A stretch of 64,000 nucleotides of DNA, from positions 102,973-166,972 of the forward strand of contig NZ_KE384392.1 of the NCBI RefSeq assembly GCF_000425505.1. Reading direction: 5' to 3'. Shown piece by piece: positions 8,318 through 17,420 of this stretch. Under the pieces are notes generated by a model, which was not told where the DNA came from, searched no databases, and saw nothing but the letters and a program-made list of their open reading frames with translations. The translations under genes and the position numbers were made by a program. Each line of letters opens with the position of its first letter. Positions within the stretch are counted from its first letter, which is position 1. The DNA is from Flavobacterium frigidarium DSM 17623 (GTDB lineage Bacteria; Bacteroidota; Bacteroidia; Flavobacteriales; Flavobacteriaceae).

Positions 8318-9751
8318 ATGAAAAAAATATTTTTAACCGTAGTCATTGTCTTCAATTTGGCTGTTAATGCCCAAGATAAAGATACTACAGCTGTATTTAA
8401 AAAAAGAGTTTTAGAAAATACTGAAGTTGATTTCTTGTTAAGCTATTATAAGCAGGACGGAGTACACTCTGCTGTTGGAGGCGGAGTAGGTTCTGAAAAG
8501 TTATCTGATATTGCAACTAATATTGTGGTTGCTTTACCTTTAAATGCTGACGATGTGCTAACATTTGACGTGGGTGTTTCAGCATATACTTCGGCTTCAT
8601 CCAGCAATATCAACCCTTTTGATAACCGAATGACTACTACAGGATCGTCTGCTGCTGGAGATCCAAGTGCAAACAATACAGCAGGTTATGTAACGCCATG
8701 GCAAACTTCATCAGGAGCTTCAGCTAGTGATCAATTAGCCGCTCTTAGCGTGAATTATAATCATAGCTCTGATGATAGAAATACGATATGGAATGCTGAT
8801 GTTTCTTTTTCTAATGAGTACGATTATACCTCAGTAGGTTTTGGGGGTGGATTGACTAAATTGTTCAATCAAAAAAATACTGAACTAAGTTTGAAAGCAA
8901 ATGCCTATTTAGATCAGTGGAGGCCTATTTACCCAACAGAACTGAAGGAATACGGAGCATATGGGATTAATTATCAAAATCAAGGCTATTTGAAAGATGT
9001 CACTATTTTAGATCAAAATGGAAATGCTAGTAATGATTATTTACCTACTGCTTTTAAAAGCTATGATAAAACCAATCGTAACTCATACTCGTTATCGATT
9101 GCCTTTTCTCAGATACTGACAGAGAAAATCCAAATGTCTATATTTATGGACGTATTGCAACAAGATGGATTGCTAGGGACACCTTATCAACGTGTTTATT
9201 TTGCTGACAAGCCTAATTATTTCATAGGACAGTCAAAATACATTCCGGTATATGATTCCAAAGAAAACACTGGTGTTTATCAATTAGCAGATGACAATGA
9301 GAATTTACCTTCTTCGAGATTTAAAATCCCTATAGGGGCACGACTGAATTTTTATATCAGCGAATATGTTGTTGCAAAAACCTATTATCGTTATTACCAA
9401 GATAACTGGGGAGTGCAGGCACATACTGCATCGATTGAATTGCCTATTAAATTATCAACTAAATTTACGGTATCACCTCTTTATCGTTATTACTCGCAAT
9501 CAGCTTCGGATTATTTTGCCGCTTTTGACAAACATCTTTCTACTGAAAAGTACTACACATCTGATTATGATTTGTCAAAATTTAATAGCAATCAATATGG
9601 TTTTGGAGTAACTTACACAGATATATTTGCTAAAGCTAAAATTTTCATGTTAGGTTTAAAAACAATTGACTTTAGGTTCAATCATTATGAAAGAAATGAT
9701 GGTCTGTCCTCAAACATTGGTACTGTAGGTTTTAAATTTGAAATCGAATAA
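8318..9751 (+). CDS. DUF3570 outer-membrane beta-barrel protein
   Basis: The 477-residue protein has a signal peptide (cleavage after VNA, near residue 18). The rest alternates polar and aromatic residues, as expected for a large beta barrel, and ends in F-E-I-E strand-like sequence (GTVGFKFEIE). DUF3570 proteins are encoded next to DUF4266 and ApbE in several Bacteroidota and Proteobacteria, without a settled function. Two stretches near the N-terminus resemble the FMN-attachment motif Dxx[ST]GA[ST]: TSAS at 91-94 and SSGAS at 131-135. Both lack the usual Asp, and the first has Ser in place of Gly. This makes DUF3570 a candidate ApbE substrate, but not a proven one. The response regulator gene starts 11 bp downstream. 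Confidence 0.85.
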   Translation: MKKIFLTVVIVFNLAVNAQDKDTTAVFKKRVLENTEVDFLLSYYKQDGVHSAVGGGVGSEKLSDIATNIVVALPLNADDVLTFDVGVSAYTSASSSNINPFDNRMTTTGSSAAGDPSANNTAGYVTPWQTSSGASASDQLAALSVNYNHSSDDRNTIWNADVSFSNEYDYTSVGFGGGLTKLFNQKNTELSLKANAYLDQWRPIYPTELKEYGAYGINYQNQGYLKDVTILDQNGNASNDYLPTAFKSYDKTNRNSYSLSIAFSQILTEKIQMSIFMDVLQQDGLLGTPYQRVYFADKPNYFIGQSKYIPVYDSKENTGVYQLADDNENLPSSRFKIPIGARLNFYISEYVVAKTYYRYYQDNWGVQAHTASIELPIKLSTKFTVSPLYRYYSQSASDYFAAFDKHLSTEKYYTSDYDLSKFNSNQYGFGVTYTDIFAKAKIFMLGLKTIDFRFNHYERNDGLSSNIGTVGFKFEIE

Positions 9752-9762
9752 AATAACTAAAA

Positions 9763-10425
9763 ATGCATATTTTAATAGTAGAAGATGAAGTGGGAATTGT
9801 CAAATTCTTGCAGCAAGGTTTGCAAGAAGAAGGGTATATCATTACAACTGCTTCAAATGGTTTAATGGGTTTAGAATATACTCAAAAAACCAGCTTTGAT
9901 CTAATCCTATTAGACTGGATGTTACCTAAAATGAATGGTTTAGAAGTATGTAAAGCCATCAGAGAGAAAGATGACACTACGCCAATCATATTTTTAACTG
10001 CCAAAGATACTGTTCAAGAAACTATCGAAGGTTTGAAAGCGGGAGCTAATGATTATATGAAAAAACCATTCAGTTTTGAAGAATTAATTGAACGTATAAA
10101 AATTCATTTTAGAGTTCAAAAGGAAGCTGATATTCTAACTTTGGGATCTATTGTTATTAATTTAAATAAGCACATAGTTTCAGTAAATGATAATGTCATA
10201 GCTTTGACTCAGCGTGAATTTGAATTATTAACGTATTTAGTTCGTAATAAAGGAAATGTGTGCACGAGAAACCAAATCATAGAAGATGTTTGGGACATAC
10301 ATTTTGAATACGATACCGGAGTTATTGATGTTTTTATAAATGCTATTAGAAAAAAATTGAATTTAAAAATTGAACAAGACTACATAAAAACCGTGCGCGG
10401 TGTAGGCTATATTGCCAACGATTAA
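9763..10425 (+). CDS. OmpR/PhoB family response regulator
   Basis: The 220-residue protein has a receiver domain (about 1-115) with phosphoacceptor D51 in LLDWMLP, the conserved Thr in IIFLTAKD and Lys in KKPFSF. A winged-helix DNA-binding domain follows (about 125-220; LTQREFELLTYL and the final VRGVGYIA). It is separated by 2 bp from the kinase gene downstream. CusR/CopR-type regulators next to CzcA/CusA pumps generally respond to periplasmic metals. Candidate binding boxes with the half-site CTTAA repeated at 11 bp lie at 6586-6602 and 11814-11830. The metal sensed is not shown by the sequence. Confidence 0.93.
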   Translation: MHILIVEDEVGIVKFLQQGLQEEGYIITTASNGLMGLEYTQKTSFDLILLDWMLPKMNGLEVCKAIREKDDTTPIIFLTAKDTVQETIEGLKAGANDYMKKPFSFEELIERIKIHFRVQKEADILTLGSIVINLNKHIVSVNDNVIALTQREFELLTYLVRNKGNVCTRNQIIEDVWDIHFEYDTGVIDVFINAIRKKLNLKIEQDYIKTVRGVGYIAND

Positions 10426-10427
10426 GG

Positions 10428-11822
10428 ATGCAACAACTTTCATTTAAAAATAGAATTGCTTCAAATTATATTATCACAACCGCATTATTAATTTTTGCGG
10501 TTTTCGGGGTAATATATTCTGTTGTGCGCTTAACTTTCTACAGTGACATTGATGCTGACATATCCATTGAAGTGACACATCATTTAAGTGAAATTAAAAT
10601 CAGCGGATCTGAATTTCACCTAACTCATGAAGAAGAATGGAAGGAGCGAGAACACAATACCGTTGATGTAAATCCAGTTTTCATTACTTTTTTTAATAAT
10701 AAGGGTGAAGTGTTAGAAAAATCTCCCAATCTTAAAAATGACGCCCTACATTTCGAAAATTCAAAAGCTGATAATGATTTATTTGATACTAAATTATCAG
10801 GAAAAAAAATCAGACAAGTACAAGTACCCATCCTCTCAAATAATGTCAAAGCTGGATATGTCCTTATAGCAATGTCACTAGAGGGATCTTCCTTAGTTCT
10901 TGAACGGTTAGCAGAGGTACTCATAATTGCTTATCCGCTGATTTTAATTTTACTGTTTTTTATAGCACGATTCATCGCTGGGCGCAGCATCAAACCAATA
11001 AATGGTATTATTGAAACTTCTAATATTATTACTAAAGATAATCTTACTGCTCGCATACCTTTACCACAAAATAAGGATGAGTTGTACACCGTTTCTAAAA
11101 CTATAAATAAATTGCTGGATAGAGTCGAAAATGCTCTTGAAAGGGAGAGGCAGTTCACATCTGATGCTTCTCATGAATTAAGGACACCACTTACAGTACT
11201 TAAAGGAACACTAGAAGTACTTATCAGAAAACCTAGAAATACAGAAGAATATCATGATAAAATTAATTTTTGTATAGCTGAAATAGACCGCTTGAATCAT
11301 CTTGTAGACCAATTATTATTATTAGCTCGTTTTGAAAACCAAAAGAGAAGTTTGTCAGTCGAAAAATTGTATTTAAACGGTGCTTTTTTAGATGTTATAT
11401 CTAGATTTTCAAGTACTATTGAAAACAAGAATATACAACTACGTACAAATTTTATCAAAGATTATTACATAAATACTGATAATTATTTATTCTCAATAGT
11501 AATTAATAACTTGATTTCGAATGCCATAAAATATTCGAGTCAAGATGCTACAGTAACAATTGATATACAGCGAATGAATGGTAAAATACAGTGCAATATT
11601 ATAGATCACGGTATTGGTATTGCCGCCGAAGATCTGGAAAAAGTATTCAATCCATTCTTTAGATCAGATGCTAATGATCATCCACAAATTAAAGGAACAG
11701 GCCTAGGTCTTTCTATTGTTAAGAAACTTTGCGATTTATTAGATGTTGATATCCAAATTTCAAGTAAAGTAAACAATGGTACATCGGTAACTTTAAGCTT
11801 AAACGAAGGAGAACTTAAGTAG
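10428..11822 (+). CDS. HAMP-containing sensor histidine kinase, partner of the upstream regulator
   Basis: The 464-residue membrane kinase has a first helix at about residues 15-37, a periplasmic sensor of about 130 residues and a second helix at about 160-185. A HAMP linker follows (RSIKPINGII onward), then the dimerisation/phosphoacceptor region with H249 in SHELRTP and an HATPase domain with NLISNAIKYS, DHGIGI and GTGLGLSIV. The layout is that of CusS-type metal sensors. The periplasmic part has several His residues (VTHHL, FHLTHEE) that could bind metal; this is suggestive only. Start is ATG at 10428, 2 bp after the regulator's stop, so the pair is co-translated. Confidence 0.93.
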   Translation: MQQLSFKNRIASNYIITTALLIFAVFGVIYSVVRLTFYSDIDADISIEVTHHLSEIKISGSEFHLTHEEEWKEREHNTVDVNPVFITFFNNKGEVLEKSPNLKNDALHFENSKADNDLFDTKLSGKKIRQVQVPILSNNVKAGYVLIAMSLEGSSLVLERLAEVLIIAYPLILILLFFIARFIAGRSIKPINGIIETSNIITKDNLTARIPLPQNKDELYTVSKTINKLLDRVENALERERQFTSDASHELRTPLTVLKGTLEVLIRKPRNTEEYHDKINFCIAEIDRLNHLVDQLLLLARFENQKRSLSVEKLYLNGAFLDVISRFSSTIENKNIQLRTNFIKDYYINTDNYLFSIVINNLISNAIKYSSQDATVTIDIQRMNGKIQCNIIDHGIGIAAEDLEKVFNPFFRSDANDHPQIKGTGLGLSIVKKLCDLLDVDIQISSKVNNGTSVTLSLNEGELK

Positions 11823-11830
11823 TTCTTAAG
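11814..11830 (+). promoter_or_regulatory. Direct repeat CTTAAG-N5-CTTAAG, candidate response-regulator box
   Basis: CTTAAG at 11814-11819 and 11825-11830 are spaced 11 bp start to start, ending 21 bp before an exact TAnnTTTG element. This is the expected position for an OmpR-family activator. It begins inside the 3' end of the kinase gene. The half-site CTTAA and the 11-bp period are the same as at 6586-6602. Confidence 0.45.
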
Positions 11831-11851
11831 ACTTTTCTTTAATTGTTTATT

Positions 11852-11859
11852 TATTTTTG
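11852..11859 (+). promoter_or_regulatory. Putative -7 promoter element of the RND pump genes
   Basis: TATTTTTG matches TAnnTTTG exactly, 19 bp before the pump ATG, in the only gap longer than 15 bp within this block. It suggests that pump and adaptor can be induced separately from the upstream genes. Confidence 0.5.
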
Positions 11860-11878
11860 AAAGATAAAATAAATAAAA

Positions 11879-14800
11879 ATGCTTGAGAAAATTATTGCTT
11901 TTAGTTTAAAAAACAAACTCATTGTTCTTCTTTTTACGTTGGGGATTTTTGGATTTGGGATTTTTTCTGTTTTCCAATTATCGATAGGAGCAGTGCCTGA
12001 TGTGACTAACAATCAGGTGCAAGTAATCACAACATCTGGAAATTTATCTACTCAAGATATTGAACAATATATCACGTATCCGGTAGAAATCGAAATGGCA
12101 AATTTACCTGGTGTGCAAGAAATTCGTTCGATTTCAAAATTTGGTTTATCAGTTGTTACCATTGTTTTTGATGATGACTTAGGAACCTATTTACCAAGAC
12201 AATTAATTGCTGAAAAAATAAAATCAGCATCCGAAAAAATTCCCCCTGGTTTTGGAACTCCTGCAATGGGGCCTATTACTACAGGTCTAGGCGAAATTTA
12301 CCAATACACATTAGAAGTTAAACCCGAATTTAAAAATAATTATACGGTTACAGATTTGCGTACTATTCAAGATTGGATTGTAAAGCGTCAACTATCCGGA
12401 ATTAAAGGTGTTGTGGAAATTAATACTTGGGGAGGCTACTTGAAGCAATATGAAGTAGCAATTAATCCCGCACAACTCAAAGCAATGAATATTGCTACTA
12501 CAGATGTGTTTACAGCACTTGAAAAAAACAACAGTATTGCAGGTGGTGCTTATATCGAAAAAGTAAATCAAAGTTATTTTATTCGTGCCGAAGGTAAAGT
12601 TAATAACCTTGAAGACATTCAAAATATAGTTGTTAAAAACAGCAATGGTTTTCCTATTTACATTAAAGATGTAGCTGATGTTCGTTTTGGTCACGCCAAT
12701 CGTTTTGGTGCCATAACAGGAAATGGCGAAGGCGAAAAAGTGCTAGGTCAAGTGATGATGCTAAAAGGTGCCAACTCGAAACAAGTCATTAATGATGTTA
12801 AAGCTCGAATTGCTATTATCGAAAAGTCATTGCCTGAAGGAGTCTACATCAATGGCTTTCTAGAACGAAGTGAATTAGTTGCCAAAACCACTTTTACGGT
12901 GGCCGAAAACCTTATTTTGGGCTGTTTAATTGTAATTTTTGTAGTCGTATTGTTATTAGGGAATTGGCGCTCTGGATTGGTGGTGGCTTCGGTTATACCG
13001 CTTTGTTTGTTGTTTGCGATTTCACTAATGAATATTTTTGGCATTGATGCTAATTTAATGAGTTTAGGAGCTATTGATTTCGGAATCATTATTGACGGTG
13101 CAGTAATCATTGTCGAATTTATTGCTTTTCAAATTGCTAGTAAAGCCGCACAATTAGGACCGCTTTCTAAAGAAGATCGACAAAATGAAATAGACCAAAT
13201 CACTTATAAAAGTGCCTCAAAAATGATGAATTCGGCTATTTTTGGTCAGTTGATTATCTTGATCGTTTTTATTCCTATTCTTTCACTTTCAGGTATAGAA
13301 GGTAAAATGTTTAAACCTATGGCCATGACATTCAGTTTTGCCTTAGTTGGGGCAATGATTTTCTGTTTTACCTATGTGCCTGTTGTTTCTTCATTATTTT
13401 TAAAACCGACTATCGAAAATCCAAAATCGATTTCGAGTAGATTGATCCGCAAATTAAATTCATGGTATTTGCCTATGATTACTTGGGCACTGGTGAATAC
13501 TAAAAAAGTATTATATGGCGCAGCAAGTCTTTTAGTTATGGCAATCGTTTTATTTATAACAATGGGAGGAGAGTTTATTCCAACCTTAGACGAGGGTGAT
13601 TTTGTAATTCAACCCGTGCTTAAAACCGGAACTACATTAACCAAAACGATTGCAACCACAACTAAAATCGAAAAAATTATCCTTAAAAACTTCCCCGAAG
13701 TTGATCAAGTGGTAAGCCGTATTGGTGCTGCCGAAGTTCCTACAGATCCAATGAGTATGGAGGAGAGTGATGTAATGGTAAAGTTAAAACCAAAATCTGA
13801 ATGGGTTTCAGCTAAAACTAAAGATGAACTAGCAGACAAAATAAAAGCAAAAATCGAAGAACAAATTCCTAACATGGAAATTGAATTTACGCAGCCGATC
13901 GAAATGCGTTTTAATGAACTAATTTCAGGGACGCGATCTGATGTTGCTGTTAAGATTTTTGGCGAAGACTTAAATATTTTGGCTCGAAAAGCAGATGAAA
14001 TCAAGAAAGCGATTGCCAAAGTCGAAGGAGCATCAGATATCATTATCGAAAAAACCGAAGGCTTACCGCAAATGACCGTGAGATATGATCGCTTTAAAAT
14101 AGCGCGATACGGTTTAAATATTTCTGATTTGAATGAAATGATTGCCCTTGGGTTTGCTGGTAAAACGGTAGGAAATGTATTTGAAGGAGAAAAACGTTTT
14201 GACATGGTTATCCGACTGGATGCATCTAATAGAGAAAGTATCAACGATTTGAAAGAGCTGTATATTACAACAGCAACGGGAGAACAAGTGCCATTAGAAC
14301 AACTTGCATCAATTGAATATACCCAAGGTCCTGCCAAAATTTCGAGAGACAATACCAATAGAAGAATTGTAGTGGGAATTAATGTTCGCAACAGAGATTT
14401 GCAATCTGTAGTTACGGATATTCAAAAAATTGTAGACACACAAGTTAAGTTACCTACGGGTTATTATGTGCAATATGGCGGACAATTTGAAAATCTGCAA
14501 TCTGCGAAAGCAAGGTTAATGATCGCTGTTCCTATTGCCTTATTTTTAATATTTATCCTGTTGTATTTTGCCTTTGGATCTATTAAAGAAGCTTTAATGG
14601 TATACTCCGCTATTCCTTTATCTGCAGTGGGTGGCGTATTATTCCTTTGGATACGTGATCTTCCTTTTAGCATTTCGGCAGGAGTAGGGTTCATTGCATT
14701 ATTCGGAATCGCGGTGCTAAACGGAATAGTATTAATTGAGCATTTTAAAGAATTGAAACATCAAGGAATGAAAAATATAGATGAACTTATTATAAAAGGA

Positions 14801-16213
14801 ACCACAGATCGTTTGCGTCCTGTATTATTAACTGCAGCAGCAGCAGCACTGGGTTTTTTACCCATGGCTATTTCGTCATCTGCAGGGGCAGAGGTACAAC
14901 GACCGTTAGCAACCGTTGTCATTGGTGGTTTGTTTACAGCAACTATTTTAACGATGATCGTATTACCAATTTTATATAAATTATTTGACGAGAAAGAATT
15001 TAAAAAACCTAAAATTAATACAAATCAAAGTACTATTATTATACTCTTTTTGCTATTGAGCAGTACTTTGAGTTTTGCACAAAACCCTACAGACGAGCTA
15101 GATACTTTGATTGTTAAAGGAATCAATAATAACAAAGGTTTGAAAGGGTATCAATTACAGGTAGCGAAATACGAAGCGAATATAAACAGCGCATTTACAT
15201 TCGATAAAACCAATATTTATTACAATTATGACCAAAATAATATTGCCTATAACAATGAGCCGATAAAGGTATTTGGTGTGCAACAACGATTTGAATTCCC
15301 TACGGTTTATGGTGCTAGAAAAAAAGCCAATACAACAGAATTTGAAAAAGAGAAAGCCAGTTTTGAAATTCAGAAAAACAAACTGTCATACGAAATCGCC
15401 AAGACATATCACCAAATAGTATTTTTACAACATCAAGAAAAACTGTATCATTATCTGGATAGTTTGTATCATAATTTCTCAACAGCGAGTAACAGAAGAT
15501 TCGAATTGGGCGAAACCAATTATTTAGAAAAAATTACTGCTGAAGCAAAATTTAGACAAATAAAAACCAAGCTTACGCAAATAGGAAGCGAAAAGAAAGC
15601 AGCTTATATCACACTACAAAATTGGGTACAAACGGAAGATGAAATATTGATAAAAAGCAGTAAAATAAGTCCTTTAAATACATTAAGTAATGAATCAAAT
15701 AAAAGCACTTATCAATTATATTTAGAGACTATTAGTAAAAATTATGAAAGTCAATTAAAACTGCAAAAACAAAACTGGTTACCTGATTTACACTTTGATG
15801 TTTTTAGAGGTTCGAATAAGGGGATTTCCCAATCTTTAAATGGATTCCAAATGGGAATTTCAGTGCCCATTTTGTACGGAGGCAATGTATCTAAATCTAA
15901 GGTGGCAAAATTAGAACTAGAAAGTTGGCAACAACAAAAGGAAAACGAAATGCTTAAGATCGACAGCTATTTAAGTCAGAAAAAGCAAGAGTTAGCCAAA
16001 TATCAAGAGGCGATAAACTACTACAACCAATTCGGGAAAAAATTATCAGATGAGATTATAAAGGTTGGAAATATGAGTTATAAACACGGTGAAATTGATT
16101 TTTTTCAATACATTCAAAGCTTAGAAAACGCAACAATCATACAAGTGGATTATTTAGATAATGTCCTTCGATACAATCAAACACAATTAGAGATTCAGTA
16201 CCTAAATTACTAA
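11879..16213 (+). CDS. CzcA/CusA-type heavy-metal RND pump fused to a TolC-like outer-membrane domain
   Basis: This is a single 1444-residue frame. Residues 1 to about 1040 form a complete HME-RND proton antiporter: N-terminal helix, two large periplasmic loops and twelve membrane helices. Helix 4 carries the charged set D400, D406 and E413 in AIDFGIIIDGAVIIVE, the CzcA-like pattern for divalent cations such as Zn, Co, Cd or Ni rather than the CusA pattern for Cu/Ag. Residues about 1051-1068 are a signal-peptide-like hydrophobic stretch ending SFAQ. The rest (about 1070-1444) is helical and TolC-like, with coiled-coil segments and a beta strand FQMGISVPILYGG. Such fusions are known in Bacteroidota. 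The protein probably works with the adaptor encoded 10 bp downstream. Confidence 0.93.
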   Translation: MLEKIIAFSLKNKLIVLLFTLGIFGFGIFSVFQLSIGAVPDVTNNQVQVITTSGNLSTQDIEQYITYPVEIEMANLPGVQEIRSISKFGLSVVTIVFDDDLGTYLPRQLIAEKIKSASEKIPPGFGTPAMGPITTGLGEIYQYTLEVKPEFKNNYTVTDLRTIQDWIVKRQLSGIKGVVEINTWGGYLKQYEVAINPAQLKAMNIATTDVFTALEKNNSIAGGAYIEKVNQSYFIRAEGKVNNLEDIQNIVVKNSNGFPIYIKDVADVRFGHANRFGAITGNGEGEKVLGQVMMLKGANSKQVINDVKARIAIIEKSLPEGVYINGFLERSELVAKTTFTVAENLILGCLIVIFVVVLLLGNWRSGLVVASVIPLCLLFAISLMNIFGIDANLMSLGAIDFGIIIDGAVIIVEFIAFQIASKAAQLGPLSKEDRQNEIDQITYKSASKMMNSAIFGQLIILIVFIPILSLSGIEGKMFKPMAMTFSFALVGAMIFCFTYVPVVSSLFLKPTIENPKSISSRLIRKLNSWYLPMITWALVNTKKVLYGAASLLVMAIVLFITMGGEFIPTLDEGDFVIQPVLKTGTTLTKTIATTTKIEKIILKNFPEVDQVVSRIGAAEVPTDPMSMEESDVMVKLKPKSEWVSAKTKDELADKIKAKIEEQIPNMEIEFTQPIEMRFNELISGTRSDVAVKIFGEDLNILARKADEIKKAIAKVEGASDIIIEKTEGLPQMTVRYDRFKIARYGLNISDLNEMIALGFAGKTVGNVFEGEKRFDMVIRLDASNRESINDLKELYITTATGEQVPLEQLASIEYTQGPAKISRDNTNRRIVVGINVRNRDLQSVVTDIQKIVDTQVKLPTGYYVQYGGQFENLQSAKARLMIAVPIALFLIFILLYFAFGSIKEALMVYSAIPLSAVGGVLFLWIRDLPFSISAGVGFIALFGIAVLNGIVLIEHFKELKHQGMKNIDELIIKGTTDRLRPVLLTAAAAALGFLPMAISSSAGAEVQRPLATVVIGGLFTATILTMIVLPILYKLFDEKEFKKPKINTNQSTIIILFLLLSSTLSFAQNPTDELDTLIVKGINNNKGLKGYQLQVAKYEANINSAFTFDKTNIYYNYDQNNIAYNNEPIKVFGVQQRFEFPTVYGARKKANTTEFEKEKASFEIQKNKLSYEIAKTYHQIVFLQHQEKLYHYLDSLYHNFSTASNRRFELGETNYLEKITAEAKFRQIKTKLTQIGSEKKAAYITLQNWVQTEDEILIKSSKISPLNTLSNESNKSTYQLYLETISKNYESQLKLQKQNWLPDLHFDVFRGSNKGISQSLNGFQMGISVPILYGGNVSKSKVAKLELESWQQQKENEMLKIDSYLSQKKQELAKYQEAINYYNQFGKKLSDEIIKVGNMSYKHGEIDFFQYIQSLENATIIQVDYLDNVLRYNQTQLEIQYLNY

Positions 16214-16223
16214 AATATTTATA

Positions 16224-17342
16224 ATGAAAAAGATACTATATATACTATCACTATGCCTGCTTACTGTTTCATGCAAAGAAACTAAAACGGAAGAAGCGCT
16301 AGAGAAAAATGATAATTTGATTCGAGTTACTGCCGCGCAATTTCAGTCAGGGAACATGCAAATCGCTTCAGCGGTTGAACAAGATTTTGATGTAACCGTA
16401 AAAACTTCAGGAAAGATTGATGTACCTCCGCAAAATAGAGCACAAATAACTTCTTTTATAGGAGGTTATGTCAAGTCAACAACACTTTTGGTTGGAGATA
16501 AAGTGAAGAAAGGCCAAGCATTACTGACTTTAGAAAACACAGAATTTTTAGATATTCAAAAGGAATATTTAGACGTCGCCGAACAAATTAATTATTTAAA
16601 ATCCGAATACGAGCGCCAGAAAACCTTATTCGATGAAAAAATAACTTCTCAAAAAAATTATCTAAAAGCCGAGAGTGAGTATCGCAGAGCCAAAGGAATG
16701 TATCAAAGTTTAAGAGCTAAATTAGTATTATTGAATATTAGTCCTGCAAATGTGGAAAAAGGGAGATTAACTTCCGTAATTACTATTTATGCACCCATAT
16801 CGGGAGATATTGTAGTAATGAATGCGAATGTAGGGATGCATGTTTCGCCTGCCGATGTGATTCTTGATATTATTCAAACCTCACATTTACATTTAGAATT
16901 GAATGTTTTTGAAAAAGACATTTTGAAAGTAAAAGAAGGACAAAAGATTAAATTTACGGTTCCCGAAGCTTCAAAAGAAGTTTTTAACGCCGAAGTACAT
17001 TTGGTTGGTAAATCTATAGAAGGAACTGAGCGTACGATTAATGTTCACGGACATTTAGACGAGAAAATGACTCAGATATTGATTACAGGTATGTTTATAG
17101 AAGCAGGGATTATTGTAGATTCAAAGAAAGGATTAGCCGTTCCTCAGGAAGCGTTAATCACCGAAAACAATAAAAACTTCGTACTTTTATTGAAGAATGA
17201 TAAGAATAATAGCTACGCCTTCCAAAAAACGGCAGTAACTATAGGAGAACGCGCTGATAAATATGTCGAAATCATACCTAATAATCAAATTAATGCTTCG
17301 TCTAAGATTTTGACCAAAGGTGTTTTTGATGTTTCTAATTAA
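16224..17342 (+). CDS. RND efflux periplasmic adaptor lipoprotein (CzcB/CusB family)
   Basis: The 372-residue protein has a lipoprotein signal (LLTVSC, lipid-modified C17) and membrane-fusion-protein architecture. It has a lipoyl-type half motif (GGYVKSTTLLVGDKVKKGQALLTLENTE), an alpha-helical hairpin (about residues 105-175), then the second lipoyl half (ITIYAPISGDIVVMNANVGMHV) and beta-barrel domains. It would link the inner-membrane pump to its outer-membrane channel, which here is fused to the pump polypeptide. No His/Met-rich metal-binding tail is visible. It starts 10 bp after the pump stop and is the last gene of the tightly spaced block. Confidence 0.93.
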   Translation: MKKILYILSLCLLTVSCKETKTEEALEKNDNLIRVTAAQFQSGNMQIASAVEQDFDVTVKTSGKIDVPPQNRAQITSFIGGYVKSTTLLVGDKVKKGQALLTLENTEFLDIQKEYLDVAEQINYLKSEYERQKTLFDEKITSQKNYLKAESEYRRAKGMYQSLRAKLVLLNISPANVEKGRLTSVITIYAPISGDIVVMNANVGMHVSPADVILDIIQTSHLHLELNVFEKDILKVKEGQKIKFTVPEASKEVFNAEVHLVGKSIEGTERTINVHGHLDEKMTQILITGMFIEAGIIVDSKKGLAVPQEALITENNKNFVLLLKNDKNNSYAFQKTAVTIGERADKYVEIIPNNQINASSKILTKGVFDVSN

Positions 17343-17420
17343 TTTGAATTAGTTGATTTGATAAAAAAATGGCTAACGCTGTTAGTCTGTTAAAGAAAAC
17401 AATATAGTAAATGTAATGTT

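Noticed and set aside
13705..14391. Long open frame (228 codons) on the minus strand inside the pump gene
   Set aside because: It is antisense to a strongly conserved RND pump region, has Ser/Ile/Thr-rich composition typical of an antisense shadow, and matches no family.
15020..15090. Possible frameshift or assembly join between pump and TolC-like domain
   Set aside because: The frame is continuous, and the same fusion is a known architecture in Bacteroidota.
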